Positions 1 to 8,054 of a stretch of 18,574 nt of DNA are shown piece by piece; the stretch's first letter is position 1; each line of letters opens with the position of its first letter. Below the pieces are notes generated by a model. That model worked only from the letters and a program-made list of their open reading frames with translations. It made no database searches and had not been told where the DNA came from. The position numbers and the translations under genes are program-made. The DNA comes from an uncultured Rickettsiales bacterium (lineage in GTDB: Bacteria > Pseudomonadota > Alphaproteobacteria > Rickettsiales > UBA998): assembly GCA_937982385.1 (NCBI GenBank), contig CALJMC010000050.1:1-18574 (forward strand), read 5' to 3'.

Positions 1-1221
1 GACAACACAGAAGGACTGCTCTTCACGCAAACTTTCTCCATCGATGATAAATACATGATTACGGTGAAACAAAATGTGGTGAACAACTCAGGTGCTAGCG
101 TATCCTTGGCCCCTTATGGACTCATCAACCGTGCCTACACCTCGGACAAAACTGCCTATCTTATTTTGCACGAAGGCCTGCTCGGTGTGAATAATCAAGA
201 AATTCATGAATTCACCTATGATGATCTTATCGATGACGGAAAAATGTCATTCGAAACCCAAACCGGTTGGGTTGGTGCGACAGATAAATATTGGCTAACA
301 GCACTTGCTCCAGCATTAGAGGGCGGCTTCAAAAGCAATTATCAATATTACAATTCAAACGGGATCAATCGTTTCCAAAGTGATTATCTCGGAAAGCCAC
401 AAGCACTGGCAGCCGGCGGCACCCATGCGACCACTACGCAATTCTTTGCAGGTGCAAAGCAACTAGCTGTGCTCGAAGATTATGCAGAGCAATATAACAT
501 CACCCTCTTTGACCGCTCAGTCGATTTTGGCATCCTTTATTTCCTCACCAAGCCAATTTTCAAAGCGCTTCACTTCTTCTATGAACTGCTCGGCAATTTC
601 GGACTCGCCATTTTGGCGCTGACAGTTTGCGTAAAGCTTGTCATGTTCCCCCTTGCCAACAAGTCCTACAAGTCGATGGGTCAGATGAAAAAATTGATGC
701 CAGAGATGGAAGCCATCAAAGAACGTTACAAAGATGATCGCCTTCAAATGAATCAAGAGATGATGGCAATGTATAAGAAAAAGAAAATCAACCCTGCATC
801 TGGTTGTTTGCCAATGATTGTGCAAATGCCGATTTTCTTCGCACTCTATAAGGTGTTATTCGTCACCATTGAAATGCGTCATGCACCCTTCTATGGCTGG
901 ATTAAAGATTTGTCCGTGCCTGACCCTGCCAACATCTTTGAGTTCTTCGGACTCATCGAATGGCTCCCTGCGGATAGCTTCTTCCATATTGGTGCGCTGC
1001 CGTTGCTGATGTCCATCACGATGGTGTTACAACAAAAAATGAACCCAACTCCTAGCGACCCTGCACAAGCCACTATGATGAAATTCCTACCTTGGGTATT
1101 CCTCGTCCTCTTCGCAGGCTTCCCAGCGGGCTTGGTGCTCTATTGGGTATGGAACAACATTCTCTCCATCCTTCAGCAATATGTCATCACCCGAAAAATC
1201 AACGCTGAAGATACGCAATAA
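1..1221 (+). CDS. yidC: Membrane protein insertase YidC (3' part; 5' end outside window)
   Basis: The reading frame is open from base 1, so the gene enters from the left and the ATG at 55 is internal; 406 codons are visible. YidC inserts and folds inner-membrane proteins, alone or with SecYEG. The first ~150 codons belong to the large periplasmic domain of Gram-negative YidC (beta-rich, with a YWLTALAP segment). The rest is the conserved Oxa1/Alb3 core: a hydrophobic segment around 535-600, then NFGLAILALTVCVKLVMFPL with the single positive residue of the membrane groove as lysine, then the cytoplasmic helical hairpin (MGQMKKLMPEMEAIKERYKD) and the NPASGCLPMIVQMPIFFALY segment, then two more membrane segments ending near 1180. 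The C-terminus is short and charged. The engB ribosome-binding site overlaps its stop codon, which indicates one operon. Confidence 0.97.
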   Translation, partial: DNTEGLLFTQTFSIDDKYMITVKQNVVNNSGASVSLAPYGLINRAYTSDKTAYLILHEGLLGVNNQEIHEFTYDDLIDDGKMSFETQTGWVGATDKYWLTALAPALEGGFKSNYQYYNSNGINRFQSDYLGKPQALAAGGTHATTTQFFAGAKQLAVLEDYAEQYNITLFDRSVDFGILYFLTKPIFKALHFFYELLGNFGLAILALTVCVKLVMFPLANKSYKSMGQMKKLMPEMEAIKERYKDDRLQMNQEMMAMYKKKKINPASGCLPMIVQMPIFFALYKVLFVTIEMRHAPFYGWIKDLSVPDPANIFEFFGLIEWLPADSFFHIGALPLLMSITMVLQQKMNPTPSDPAQATMMKFLPWVFLVLFAGFPAGLVLYWVWNNILSILQQYVITRKINAEDTQ

Positions 1222-1232
1222 GGCAATATATT

Positions 1233-1841
1233 ATGTCACTCTCATCCAAACTATTTAAAGGGGAATGCACCTTCGTTGCAGGTGTCGTGAAGCAATCTGC
1301 GCTTCCACCCATTACCAACCTCAATGAAATTGCGTTTGCAGGGCGTTCGAATGTCGGCAAATCGAGCTTGCTCAATGCCCTCACCGCACGCAAAGCACTG
1401 GCTCGCACCTCACAAACTCCGGGGCGTACACGTCAACTCAATTTCTTCAACTTAGGTGACAAACTGGCACTTGTTGATTTGCCAGGTTATGGCTATGCCA
1501 AAGCCTCCAAAGGTGACATCAATCAATGGACAAAACTCACCCGCCAATATCTCTGCGGACGCACCACACTCCGCCGTGTGTGTCTGCTAATCGACGGACG
1601 TCGCGGCATTGGTGAAGGCGATGAAGACTATATGAAAATGCTCGATGACGCAGCCGTGTCCTATCAAATTATCATCACCAAAGCCGACAAAGTGAAAAAA
1701 GAAGAGATGGACAAGCTGTTGGAAAACACGCAAACTATCATCGCAAAACACGCCGCCGCCATGCCGTCTGTCATTGTGACCAGTTCGGAAAAAGGCATTG
1801 GGCTCGATACATTACGCTATGCGCTAACCGAGCTCGTTTAG
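1233..1841 (+). CDS. engB: Ribosome biogenesis GTP-binding protein EngB/YsxC (YihA)
   Basis: A 202-residue GTPase of the TrmE-Era-EngA-EngB superfamily; the family acts in late assembly of the large ribosomal subunit. All G motifs are visible: Walker A GRSNVGKSS (residues 37-45), the G2 threonine in SQTPGRTRQLN (60-70), G3 DLPGYGYAKAS (82-92), G4 TKAD (149-152) and G5 SSEKG (184-188). Length matches the family (about 195-215). The ATG at 1233 has AAGG at 1220-1223 upstream, inside the yidC stop region, so the two genes are probably cotranscribed. The yidC-engB-argB order is common in alphaproteobacteria. Nothing looks damaged. Confidence 0.97.
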   Translation: MSLSSKLFKGECTFVAGVVKQSALPPITNLNEIAFAGRSNVGKSSLLNALTARKALARTSQTPGRTRQLNFFNLGDKLALVDLPGYGYAKASKGDINQWTKLTRQYLCGRTTLRRVCLLIDGRRGIGEGDEDYMKMLDDAAVSYQIIITKADKVKKEEMDKLLENTQTIIAKHAAAMPSVIVTSSEKGIGLDTLRYALTELV

Positions 1842-1853
1842 AGGAATAAAAAC

Positions 1854-2762
1854 ATGAAAATGAAACCGCTCAAAACACCTGAAGCATTGCTGAAAACTGC
1901 TGCGACCATCTCGGAGGCATTGCCCTATCTGCGCGAGTTCGCGGGTGCGACCTTTGTCATCAAATATGGCGGGCATGCGATGGGCAGCGAAGAACTCTCC
2001 AAAAAATTCGCGAGCGATATTGTGCTGCTCAAACATGTCGGTATCAACCCTGTGGTGGTGCATGGCGGCGGCCCACAAATTGGCGCAATGTTAGAACGTC
2101 TCAAAATTCAGAGCGAGTTCATTGATGGACTCCGCGTCACCGATAAAGCCACTGTTGAGATTGTCGAAATGGTACTCTCAGGCTCTATCAACAAACATAT
2201 TGTCTCCTCCATCAATGCAGCGGGCGGAACGGCTGTCGGCTTGTCTGGAAAAGACGGAAACATGATTGAAGCGCGCAAGCTCAAACGCACCAAGCGCGAC
2301 AAAGATTCCAATATCGAAAGCGTGCTAGACCTCGGATTCGTCGGCGAACCAGCCAACATCAACCCTGAAATTCTCGATGAAATGGCGATGTCAAACATCA
2401 TCCCCGTCATCGCACCCATCGGCATCGGCGCAGACGGCGAGACCTATAACATCAATGCAGACACCGCCGCTGGCGCTATCGCAGGCGCACTCGGTGCCGA
2501 AAAACTGATTTTACTCACCGATGTTGCCGGCATCCTCAGCGCAGAAAAACAGCTCATCAGCAACCTCTCCATCGCCGAAGCTCAGGATCTCATTGTAGAT
2601 GAAGTTATCAGCGGCGGCATGATTCCAAAAGTAGAAACCTGCATCTACGCCCTAGAGCATGACACAGGCAGCGTCCACATTCTAGACGGCCGCGTCCCCC
2701 ACGCCCTACTCGTCGAAACCTTCACCTCCGGCGGTGCGGGTACGATGATGGTTAAGGAATAA
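1854..2762 (+). CDS. argB: Acetylglutamate kinase (N-acetyl-L-glutamate 5-kinase)
   Basis: A 302-residue amino-acid kinase that phosphorylates N-acetylglutamate, the second step of arginine biosynthesis. Visible motifs are FVIKYGGHAM (catalytic Lys37 and glycine loop), VVHGGGPQI (residues 69-76), the substrate loop IDGLRVTD, NINADTAAGAIAGALGAEKLILLTDVAG in the nucleotide-binding lobe (described by its conserved D-T-A-A and T-D-V-A-G), and the C-terminal ETFTSGGAGTMM. About 30 residues, including a predicted helix, precede the first kinase strand; in characterised enzymes such an N-terminal helix goes with the hexameric, arginine-inhibited form, so feedback inhibition is inferred. The ATG at 1854 follows GAGGA (1841-1845) with 8-nt spacing; an alternative ATG lies two codons later. 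The gap to engB is 12 bp. Confidence 0.97.
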   Translation: MKMKPLKTPEALLKTAATISEALPYLREFAGATFVIKYGGHAMGSEELSKKFASDIVLLKHVGINPVVVHGGGPQIGAMLERLKIQSEFIDGLRVTDKATVEIVEMVLSGSINKHIVSSINAAGGTAVGLSGKDGNMIEARKLKRTKRDKDSNIESVLDLGFVGEPANINPEILDEMAMSNIIPVIAPIGIGADGETYNINADTAAGAIAGALGAEKLILLTDVAGILSAEKQLISNLSIAEAQDLIVDEVISGGMIPKVETCIYALEHDTGSVHILDGRVPHALLVETFTSGGAGTMMVKE

Positions 2763-2767
2763 ATTTT

Positions 2768-3115
2768 ATGCTTCCAACAGCCAAAGAGTATTGGAAAAAT
2801 AAACCTCAAAAATGGAAAAATGGCGTAATCTACTGGCTTGCCATTAATATTATCCTTCCCGTTACTGTAAGCAATGCATTGAAATATATCGATGAAAGCT
2901 ATCTACAAAACCACTACACTTTATGGGGAACGGTATTAACAATGCTAATTCTCAATACTGCTGGGATTATCATATTCCATAAACTACGGTGGTATTTTCG
3001 GGTGATGATTATGCTAAATACCATCGCACCCTTTATGGCAAGTATTAGCTTCATAACCGCATTACCTTACCTACCCTTATGGATCAAAACATATTGGTGG
3101 CTCTTGGTAAATTAA
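2768..3115 (+). CDS. Small three-helix membrane protein, unknown function
   Basis: A 115-residue protein that I do not recognise. It begins with a short, charged N-terminus (several Lys and Trp in the first 20 residues). Three hydrophobic segments follow, at roughly residues 20-38 (VIYWLAINIILPVTVSNAL), 52-70 (LWGTVLTMLILNTAGIIIF) and 78-112. Many aromatic residues (Trp, Tyr) sit at the segment ends, as is typical of an inner-membrane protein. The ATG is 5 bp after the argB stop, and AAGGA inside the end of argB (2754-2758) gives 9-nt spacing, so it is likely the last gene of the yidC-engB-argB operon. The coding sequence is more AT-rich than argB. It ends 3 bp from the convergent gene at 3119, with no visible terminator between them. 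Confidence 0.7.
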   Translation: MLPTAKEYWKNKPQKWKNGVIYWLAINIILPVTVSNALKYIDESYLQNHYTLWGTVLTMLILNTAGIIIFHKLRWYFRVMIMLNTIAPFMASISFITALPYLPLWIKTYWWLLVN

Positions 3116-3118
3116 TCT

Positions 3119-3508
3119 TTAGGACCATATTCCAACACGTATATTTAATCCGACATACGGTGTCAGGCTTCTGCACCGAATGGAAAGAGCAGTAAGCACA
3201 TTTCCCGTGATAGGAACAACAGAAGTGCCAGGACCAACCTCATAAATATCATAATCTCCACCTGTGATTTCCACTTCAAAAGGGGACTGAGCATCTCCAA
3301 AAATGTCAAATTTGACTTTCACGTGTACTGTTCGGTTTTCTTGTCCACCAACGCGCCCATAAATCTCCACAGGTGGCCCCCAAATAAATGGGGGAGCAAA
3401 AGCATCAAATAATCGTCTATTTTTACATTCAAATTGACCGCGCTTTCTCAATTCTCTCTGAAGCGAATTACGTACTGCTTCACCTAAAGTATCTCCATAG
3501 TATTCCAT
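3119..3508 (-). CDS. Hypothetical protein, beta-rich, unknown function
   Basis: A 129-residue protein of no family I recognise. The first ~35 residues look helical and charged (MEYYGDTLGEAVRNSLQREL). Residues ~38-55 are rich in Pro, Phe and Gly (FDAFAPPFIWGPPVEIYGRV). From ~60 on, alternating hydrophobic residues suggest a beta sandwich or barrel (VHVKVKFDIFGD, then FEVEITGGDYDIYEVGPGTS). There is no signal peptide or membrane helix. It lies 67 bp downstream of polA on the same strand, so it may be read through from polA. On the coding strand GAAGAG lies a few bases before the ATG. The codon mix resembles that of the neighbouring 2768 gene more than polA. The ORF is clean with a plausible start, but evidence that it is expressed is limited. 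Confidence 0.55.
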   Translation of the reverse strand: MEYYGDTLGEAVRNSLQRELRKRGQFECKNRRLFDAFAPPFIWGPPVEIYGRVGGQENRTVHVKVKFDIFGDAQSPFEVEITGGDYDIYEVGPGTSVVPITGNVLTALSIRCRSLTPYVGLNIRVGIWS

Positions 3509-3575
3509 ATTTAACTCTTCGCTATTTTAAAACAATAAAATAGGTAAGAGCTTATATAACAGGAAGTATCTAAAT

Positions 3576-6413
3576 CTAATGAATCTCGCCCCAATGCTCA
3601 CCAATCCCAAAATCCACAACAAGCGGAATGCTCAGATGCGCGGCACCTTCCATCGCCTTAATAATTAACGGCGGCAACCACTCGGCTTCATCTTCTGCTA
3701 TCTCAAAAATGAGTTCATCATGCACTTGTAGGAGCATGCGAGATTTCGAGTTTTTAGACGCTAGCACATCGGCTACTGCAATCATGGCGCGTTTGATGAT
3801 GTCGGCGGCAGCCCCTTGAAGTGGGGCGTTGATGGCAGCGCGTTCTGCCATTTGACGCATCATACCATTTTTCGCTTCAATGTTTGGCAAGTGGCATCTG
3901 CGACCCCAAAGCGTTGTGACATAACCCAAACTATGCGCTTGCTCTTTGGCTTGCTCCATATAGGCTTTTATGCCCGGATATTGCTCAAAATACACCTCGA
4001 TATATTCCGCTGCACGTTTGCGCTCAATACCCAAACGGGCCGACAGCCCATGCGCCGAAATACCATAAATAATACCGAAATTAATCGTCTTCGCTTGGCG
4101 GCGCAACTCAGGCGTAACCTCCGCCATCGACAGCCCAAACATTTGCGCGGCCGTGGTGGAATGAATGTCGCGCCCCTCACGGAAAGCAGTTTTGAGCGGC
4201 TCAATATCCGCCACATGCGCCAGCAAACGCAACTCAATTTGAGAATAATCGGCAGACATCAGCTTAAAGCCCTTCTCCGCTACAAATGCCTCACGGATTT
4301 TCTGACCTTCACCCGTACGCACGGGAATATTCTGCAAATTCGGATCAGACGAACTCAAGCGCCCTGTGGACGTTGACGCCAACGAATAACTCGTATGCAC
4401 ACGCCCCGTATTCGGATTTATTTGCTTTTGCAACGCATCACTATAGGTCGATTTTAGCTTGGTCATCTGACGCCACGCCACCACCTGCTCAGCAATCACA
4501 TGCCCTGCCAGCGCCAGCTCTTCAAGTATCTCAGCGCCCGTGGTATAAGCACCCGTTTTTTTCGATTGCTTGCCGCCCTCAATACCCATTTTCTCGAACA
4601 AAATCTCACCAAGCTGTTTAGGCGAACCAATATTAAATTCCTCACCCGCTGCCAAATGAATCTCTTTTTCGAGTCGCGCCATTTCTTCTTCAAAATGCTT
4701 CGACAACGCAATCAACTGCGCTTCATCCACCTTGATACCATTGTGCTCCATCGTCGTAACCACGGGCACAAGCGGACGCTCCATCCGTTCATAGACCGAC
4801 ACCAATCCCTTGCCCGCCAAACGTGGTTTCATGGTTTGCCACAAGCGCAATGTGAGGTCAGCATCTTCCGCCGCATAAACACGAGCCTTATCAAGCGGTA
4901 CAAAATCAAACGTAATCGCTGATTTTCCTGTGCCCGCCACGTCTTTGAAACTCACAGGCGACACGCCCAGTTCTTGCTCGGACAAGGCATCCATATTATG
5001 ACGATGCGCGCCCGCACCTTGCGTGTAGGAAATCAGCATCGTGTCATCAATCGGTGCAATGTTAATGTTGCGCTGTTTCAGAATCATCATATCATATTTG
5101 ATGTTCTGACCAATTTTTAGCACGGCTGGGTCTGTGAACAACGGCTCTAACAATTTCAACGCATCTGCCTCAGCAATCTGCCCCGCAATGTGAACCGCCT
5201 TCTGCTCGGTGCCTGCATCTTCATCACCACCGCCAAATAAATCCGCTTGTGTCGCGGCTTTCACCTCAATCAATTCTTTATGATTCAGCGGCACATAGCA
5301 CGCCTCGCCCGCATCAACGGATAGCGAGAACCCTACGAACTCCGCTTGCATCGCGTCGAGAGAATTGGTCTCAGTATCAAACGCGACATAGCCACGTTTT
5401 CGCGCACGCTCAATCCACTGCTCAAGCGTTTTAACATCTTGCACAAGTGAATAATTCACCTCAACCAGCACAGGTTTTTCAGCGCCGTCTATATTATCAG
5501 ACTGCGCAGCAACCCCATCCGTCGTACGCGCCATGAAATCAATTTTAGACCCCACCTTTTGCGCCATACGTTGATGAAGGCTTTTGAAATTCTGCTCCTG
5601 CAAAAACGAAAGCAACACCTCAATGTCAGGATCACGGCAGACCAATTCTGAAATGGGCGGCAAATTCTCGCAATCGCGCTTGAGTGTCACCAACTCGCGA
5701 GAGAGCCGCGCCTGCTCAGCAAACTCAATCAGATTCTCTTTGCGCTTGGATTTCTTCATGCCATTAGCCGCAGCCAACACACCCTCAAGGTCATTATATT
5801 CATTGATGAGCTGCGCCGCACCCTTCGCGCCAATGCCGGGCACACCGGGGACATTATCCGAGCTATCACCAATCAGCGCCTGCGCCTCAATCACCTGCTC
5901 AGGCGTCACGCCGAACTTCTCAAACACCTCATCAGGCCCGATATTCTTGCGCTTCATCGCGTCATACATGTTGATATTCTCGTCAATCAACTGCATTAAA
6001 TCTTTATCGGACGACACAATCACCGTTTCCATATTTTGCGCGGTGGCTTGGGTGGCATAGGTCGCGATAATGTCATCCGCCTCAAAGTTTTTCAGCTCAA
6101 GCGCGGGCAGCCCAAGCGCCTCAGTCGCCTCACGAACAATCGCAAATTGCGGCACCAAATCATCAGGTGCAGGCGGACGATGCGCCTTATATTCAGGATA
6201 AATATCATTACGAAACGTCTTGCGCGCCGCATCAAAAATAACCGCAACATGGCTTGATGGCATATCCTCCAACAAGCGAATCAGCATGTTTGTCACACCA
6301 TAAACCGCACCCACATTGGTGCCATCCCCCCTCGTGAGTGGAGGCAGTGAATGATAAGCACGAAATATAAATCCCGAGCCGTCAATGAGTATGAGTTTTT
6401 CTGTGTTGGACAT
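3576..6413 (-). CDS. polA: DNA polymerase I
   Basis: A 945-residue DNA polymerase I with all three domains. The 5'-3' nuclease domain covers residues ~1-290 (LILIDGSGFIFRAYHSLPPL, ADD at 113-115, SSDKDLMQL, GIGAKGA helix-hairpin-helix). The 3'-5' proofreading domain covers ~315-535 and keeps its acidic residues (FDTETNSLD at 345-353, NIKYD around 437-441, YAAEDADLTLRLW from ~513), so proofreading is probably active. The family A polymerase covers ~540-945: motif A ADYSQIELRL (721-730), motif B RRQAKTINFGIIYG (771-784), motif C LQVHDEL (895-901). It fills gaps in repair and removes Okazaki RNA primers. An acidic insert (DLFGGGDEDAGTEQK, ~391-405) lies inside the exonuclease domain. The gene diverges from the repeat-protein gene across 119 bp. 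Confidence 0.98.
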   Translation of the reverse strand: MSNTEKLILIDGSGFIFRAYHSLPPLTRGDGTNVGAVYGVTNMLIRLLEDMPSSHVAVIFDAARKTFRNDIYPEYKAHRPPAPDDLVPQFAIVREATEALGLPALELKNFEADDIIATYATQATAQNMETVIVSSDKDLMQLIDENINMYDAMKRKNIGPDEVFEKFGVTPEQVIEAQALIGDSSDNVPGVPGIGAKGAAQLINEYNDLEGVLAAANGMKKSKRKENLIEFAEQARLSRELVTLKRDCENLPPISELVCRDPDIEVLLSFLQEQNFKSLHQRMAQKVGSKIDFMARTTDGVAAQSDNIDGAEKPVLVEVNYSLVQDVKTLEQWIERARKRGYVAFDTETNSLDAMQAEFVGFSLSVDAGEACYVPLNHKELIEVKAATQADLFGGGDEDAGTEQKAVHIAGQIAEADALKLLEPLFTDPAVLKIGQNIKYDMMILKQRNINIAPIDDTMLISYTQGAGAHRHNMDALSEQELGVSPVSFKDVAGTGKSAITFDFVPLDKARVYAAEDADLTLRLWQTMKPRLAGKGLVSVYERMERPLVPVVTTMEHNGIKVDEAQLIALSKHFEEEMARLEKEIHLAAGEEFNIGSPKQLGEILFEKMGIEGGKQSKKTGAYTTGAEILEELALAGHVIAEQVVAWRQMTKLKSTYSDALQKQINPNTGRVHTSYSLASTSTGRLSSSDPNLQNIPVRTGEGQKIREAFVAEKGFKLMSADYSQIELRLLAHVADIEPLKTAFREGRDIHSTTAAQMFGLSMAEVTPELRRQAKTINFGIIYGISAHGLSARLGIERKRAAEYIEVYFEQYPGIKAYMEQAKEQAHSLGYVTTLWGRRCHLPNIEAKNGMMRQMAERAAINAPLQGAAADIIKRAMIAVADVLASKNSKSRMLLQVHDELIFEIAEDEAEWLPPLIIKAMEGAAHLSIPLVVDFGIGEHWGEIH

Positions 6414-6446
6414 GGGTGAGGTTATAAAAGAACCCGCACCCTATGT

Positions 6447-6455
6447 ATAGTAGCA
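6447..6455 (-). promoter_or_regulatory. Possible extended -10 promoter for polA
   Basis: On the minus strand this reads TGCTACTAT, a TGn-extended -10 with TACTAT matching four of six consensus bases. A weak -35 (ATGACG) lies 16 bp upstream. It would start a transcript roughly 27 nt before the polA ATG. It is a consensus match only, in a 119-bp divergent spacer. Confidence 0.3.
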
Positions 6456-6457
6456 TT

Positions 6458-6487
6458 TTGATGCATATCGTCATGAAACCGTAACAT
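6458..6487 (+). promoter_or_regulatory. Possible promoter for the repeat-protein gene
   Basis: TTGATG (6458-6463) and TAACAT (6482-6487) are separated by 18 bp, about 45 bp before the ATG at 6533. Each box matches four of six consensus bases. It would lie back to back with the polA promoter candidate. The AAGAAG purine stretch before the ATG at 6533 can serve as its ribosome-binding site. Confidence 0.3.
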
Positions 6488-6532
6488 AACCCTGCTAAGC
6501 TACTAGTTATCAACAAAAATAAGAAGAAAAAC

Positions 6533-8053
6533 ATGACGGATAACCTCTCTGAGACATCACAAGAAGCATGGCAACGCCTCGGCTTCACGGAGACGAATAT
6601 CTCATCCATTGGGGGAGATGGAAAAAGGAATCCTGCTCAACGGATAGCGGACATTAAAACCGCCATCGACACGCATGAAGAGACTCTTGCTTCACTGATG
6701 GACCAAACAGGGCTGAAACCATCCAATATTTCTTCCATGTTGAGTAACTCGAAGGCACGTGGTGCAGAGGCGATTGAAGCATTATGTGAAGATGATGTTG
6801 TTCCTAAAGTGGCGGCACTCACTACGGGGCGTGAATTAGATGATGATACAAATAAAGAACCGCCTTTTATTCCCTACCAACCCACCACTATCTCTAGCAT
6901 CTTGGGCAGCTCTAGTGCTGAGATTGAACAGGCGGTTTCCGCACTGTATAAGGCACGCCCTGCGTTGCAGCACTTCATGGATGAAACAGCCATGGAGCTT
7001 AAAAATGTTAGCAGTATGTTTCAGGGTGCAGGCACTGCCATAAAAAAGGGTGCAGAAAAACTCACGACAGCAGATGGTGAGAAAACTCCCACAGACAAAA
7101 AGCGCGAACTGCTTGCGATGAGAGTGACCGTGCGCGGTGAAGAAAAGCCGCTCTTCACCCCAAACAATATTTCTTCCATGCTCCACAAGGCAGGTACCAA
7201 CACAGCAGAGGGCATTGATGCGCTTTATGCCGCAAAAGGCACATTCAAAGAGTTGATAGAAAGTGGCAGATGGGAGATGAAAAATCTCTCCTCTATGCTC
7301 AATGATTCGGGTCAGAATATTGGCAAAGCGATTACTGACCTAAATCAGAATATTCCGACATTGCAAAACATTATGGATGAGACTGATTTCACCGCAGAAA
7401 ATCTCTCCTCTATGCTCAGCGGTGCCGGTCAGCATATTGGCAAGGCGATTACTGACCTAAGCCAGAATATTCCGACATTGCAAGACATCATGAATGACAC
7501 TGATTTCACCGCAGAGAATCTCTCCTCCATGCTCAGCGGTGCCGGTCAGCATATTGGCAAAGCGATTACTGACCTAAGCCAGAATATTCCGACGCTGCAA
7601 GGCATCATGGATGAGACTGATTTCACCGCAGAGAATCTCTCCTCTATGCTCAGTAGTGCGGGTCAGCATATTGGCAAAGCTATAACGGAAGGCTTGCGAG
7701 ATATAAGAGAGTTGGACCAAAAGGTAAAGACTGGACAAAATCAGCTGCTAGAAGAGCAACGCTACACCCATAGCAACATCTCCAGCGCTATCCATGGCTC
7801 AGCAAAAGTAGGGGATGGCATTGCGATGATGCTTGAAAAATGGGATAAGCTGGTTGCTTTGGTAAAAAAGGGAGGATATGACGCACAGAATATCACACAG
7901 AAACTTAGCAAAAAAACTTTCAGCAAGCGTGCTGCACTGATTGATGGGCTGCCCGCTAACATTGACAAAGACACCGACATCCCTGCTGGCGCGGGCGCTG
8001 CCATTGCATCCACAAGCCAAGCTGCATCCCAACAAACCGAACCGGAGAAATAA
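6533..8053 (+). CDS. Repeat protein with ~11 helical 'FTxEN-L/I-SSML' repeats, TAL-effector-like in register
   Basis: A 506-residue protein with no signal peptide or membrane helix, so probably cytoplasmic or exported by an unseen route. It is built from divergent copies of a helix-loop-helix unit with consensus F-T-x-x-N-[IL]-S-S-M-L-x-x-x-G followed by a second helix (A-I-x-x-L). The Asn (or Thr) before the SS pair falls at residues 22, 65, 119, 158, 212, 251, 290, 329, 368, 415 and 453, with spacings of 38-54 and most often 39. The C-terminal ~35 residues are low complexity (Ala, Gln, Ser). Positions 1-14 of the unit align without gaps to a TAL effector repeat start (LTPEQVVAIASNIGG): the hydrophobic residues, Ser11 and Gly14 coincide, and positions 12-13 are variable. 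The unit is longer than the 33-35 residues of known TAL repeats, so DNA binding is speculation. Otherwise it is an unclassified alpha-solenoid. The next gene starts 1 bp after its stop. Confidence 0.75.
   Translation: MTDNLSETSQEAWQRLGFTETNISSIGGDGKRNPAQRIADIKTAIDTHEETLASLMDQTGLKPSNISSMLSNSKARGAEAIEALCEDDVVPKVAALTTGRELDDDTNKEPPFIPYQPTTISSILGSSSAEIEQAVSALYKARPALQHFMDETAMELKNVSSMFQGAGTAIKKGAEKLTTADGEKTPTDKKRELLAMRVTVRGEEKPLFTPNNISSMLHKAGTNTAEGIDALYAAKGTFKELIESGRWEMKNLSSMLNDSGQNIGKAITDLNQNIPTLQNIMDETDFTAENLSSMLSGAGQHIGKAITDLSQNIPTLQDIMNDTDFTAENLSSMLSGAGQHIGKAITDLSQNIPTLQGIMDETDFTAENLSSMLSSAGQHIGKAITEGLRDIRELDQKVKTGQNQLLEEQRYTHSNISSAIHGSAKVGDGIAMMLEKWDKLVALVKKGGYDAQNITQKLSKKTFSKRAALIDGLPANIDKDTDIPAGAGAAIASTSQAASQQTEPEK
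7283..7684 (+). repeat. 117-bp tandem repeat, three full units plus a partial one
   Basis: The sequence AATCTCTCCTC recurs at 7283, 7400, 7517 and 7634, exactly 117 bp (39 codons) apart. The units 7400-7516 and 7517-7633 differ at about seven positions by my count. Unit 7283-7399 is slightly more divergent, and the fourth unit breaks off near 7684. The repeats are in frame inside the repeat-protein gene, so unit gain or loss would keep the frame. This indicates recent amplification compared with the older, diverged repeats on either side. Confidence 0.95.
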
Positions 8054-8054
8054 C

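Noticed and set aside
391..440. Possible frameshift or damage in YidC
   Set aside because: The frame is open from base 1 to 1221 and all core motifs are in order; only the 5' end is cut by the window.
3816..4376. 186-codon ORF opposite polA
   Set aside because: It is antisense to conserved polymerase coding sequence, has no family-like pattern or ribosome-binding site, and is best explained as a codon-bias shadow.
5584..6060. 158-codon ORF opposite polA
   Set aside because: Antisense to the conserved 5' nuclease domain of polA; composition is typical of a reverse-frame shadow.
6533..8053. Repeat gene as a CRISPR array or DNA-level repeat locus
   Set aside because: Units are multiples of three, in one open frame, with amino-acid conservation stronger than base conservation in the older units; there are no short palindromic repeats with unique spacers.
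7941..8054. Longer in-frame start for the 83-residue protein
   Set aside because: The extension lies wholly inside the repeat-protein gene in another frame and is proline-rich shadow sequence; the ATG at 8055 has a good ribosome-binding site.
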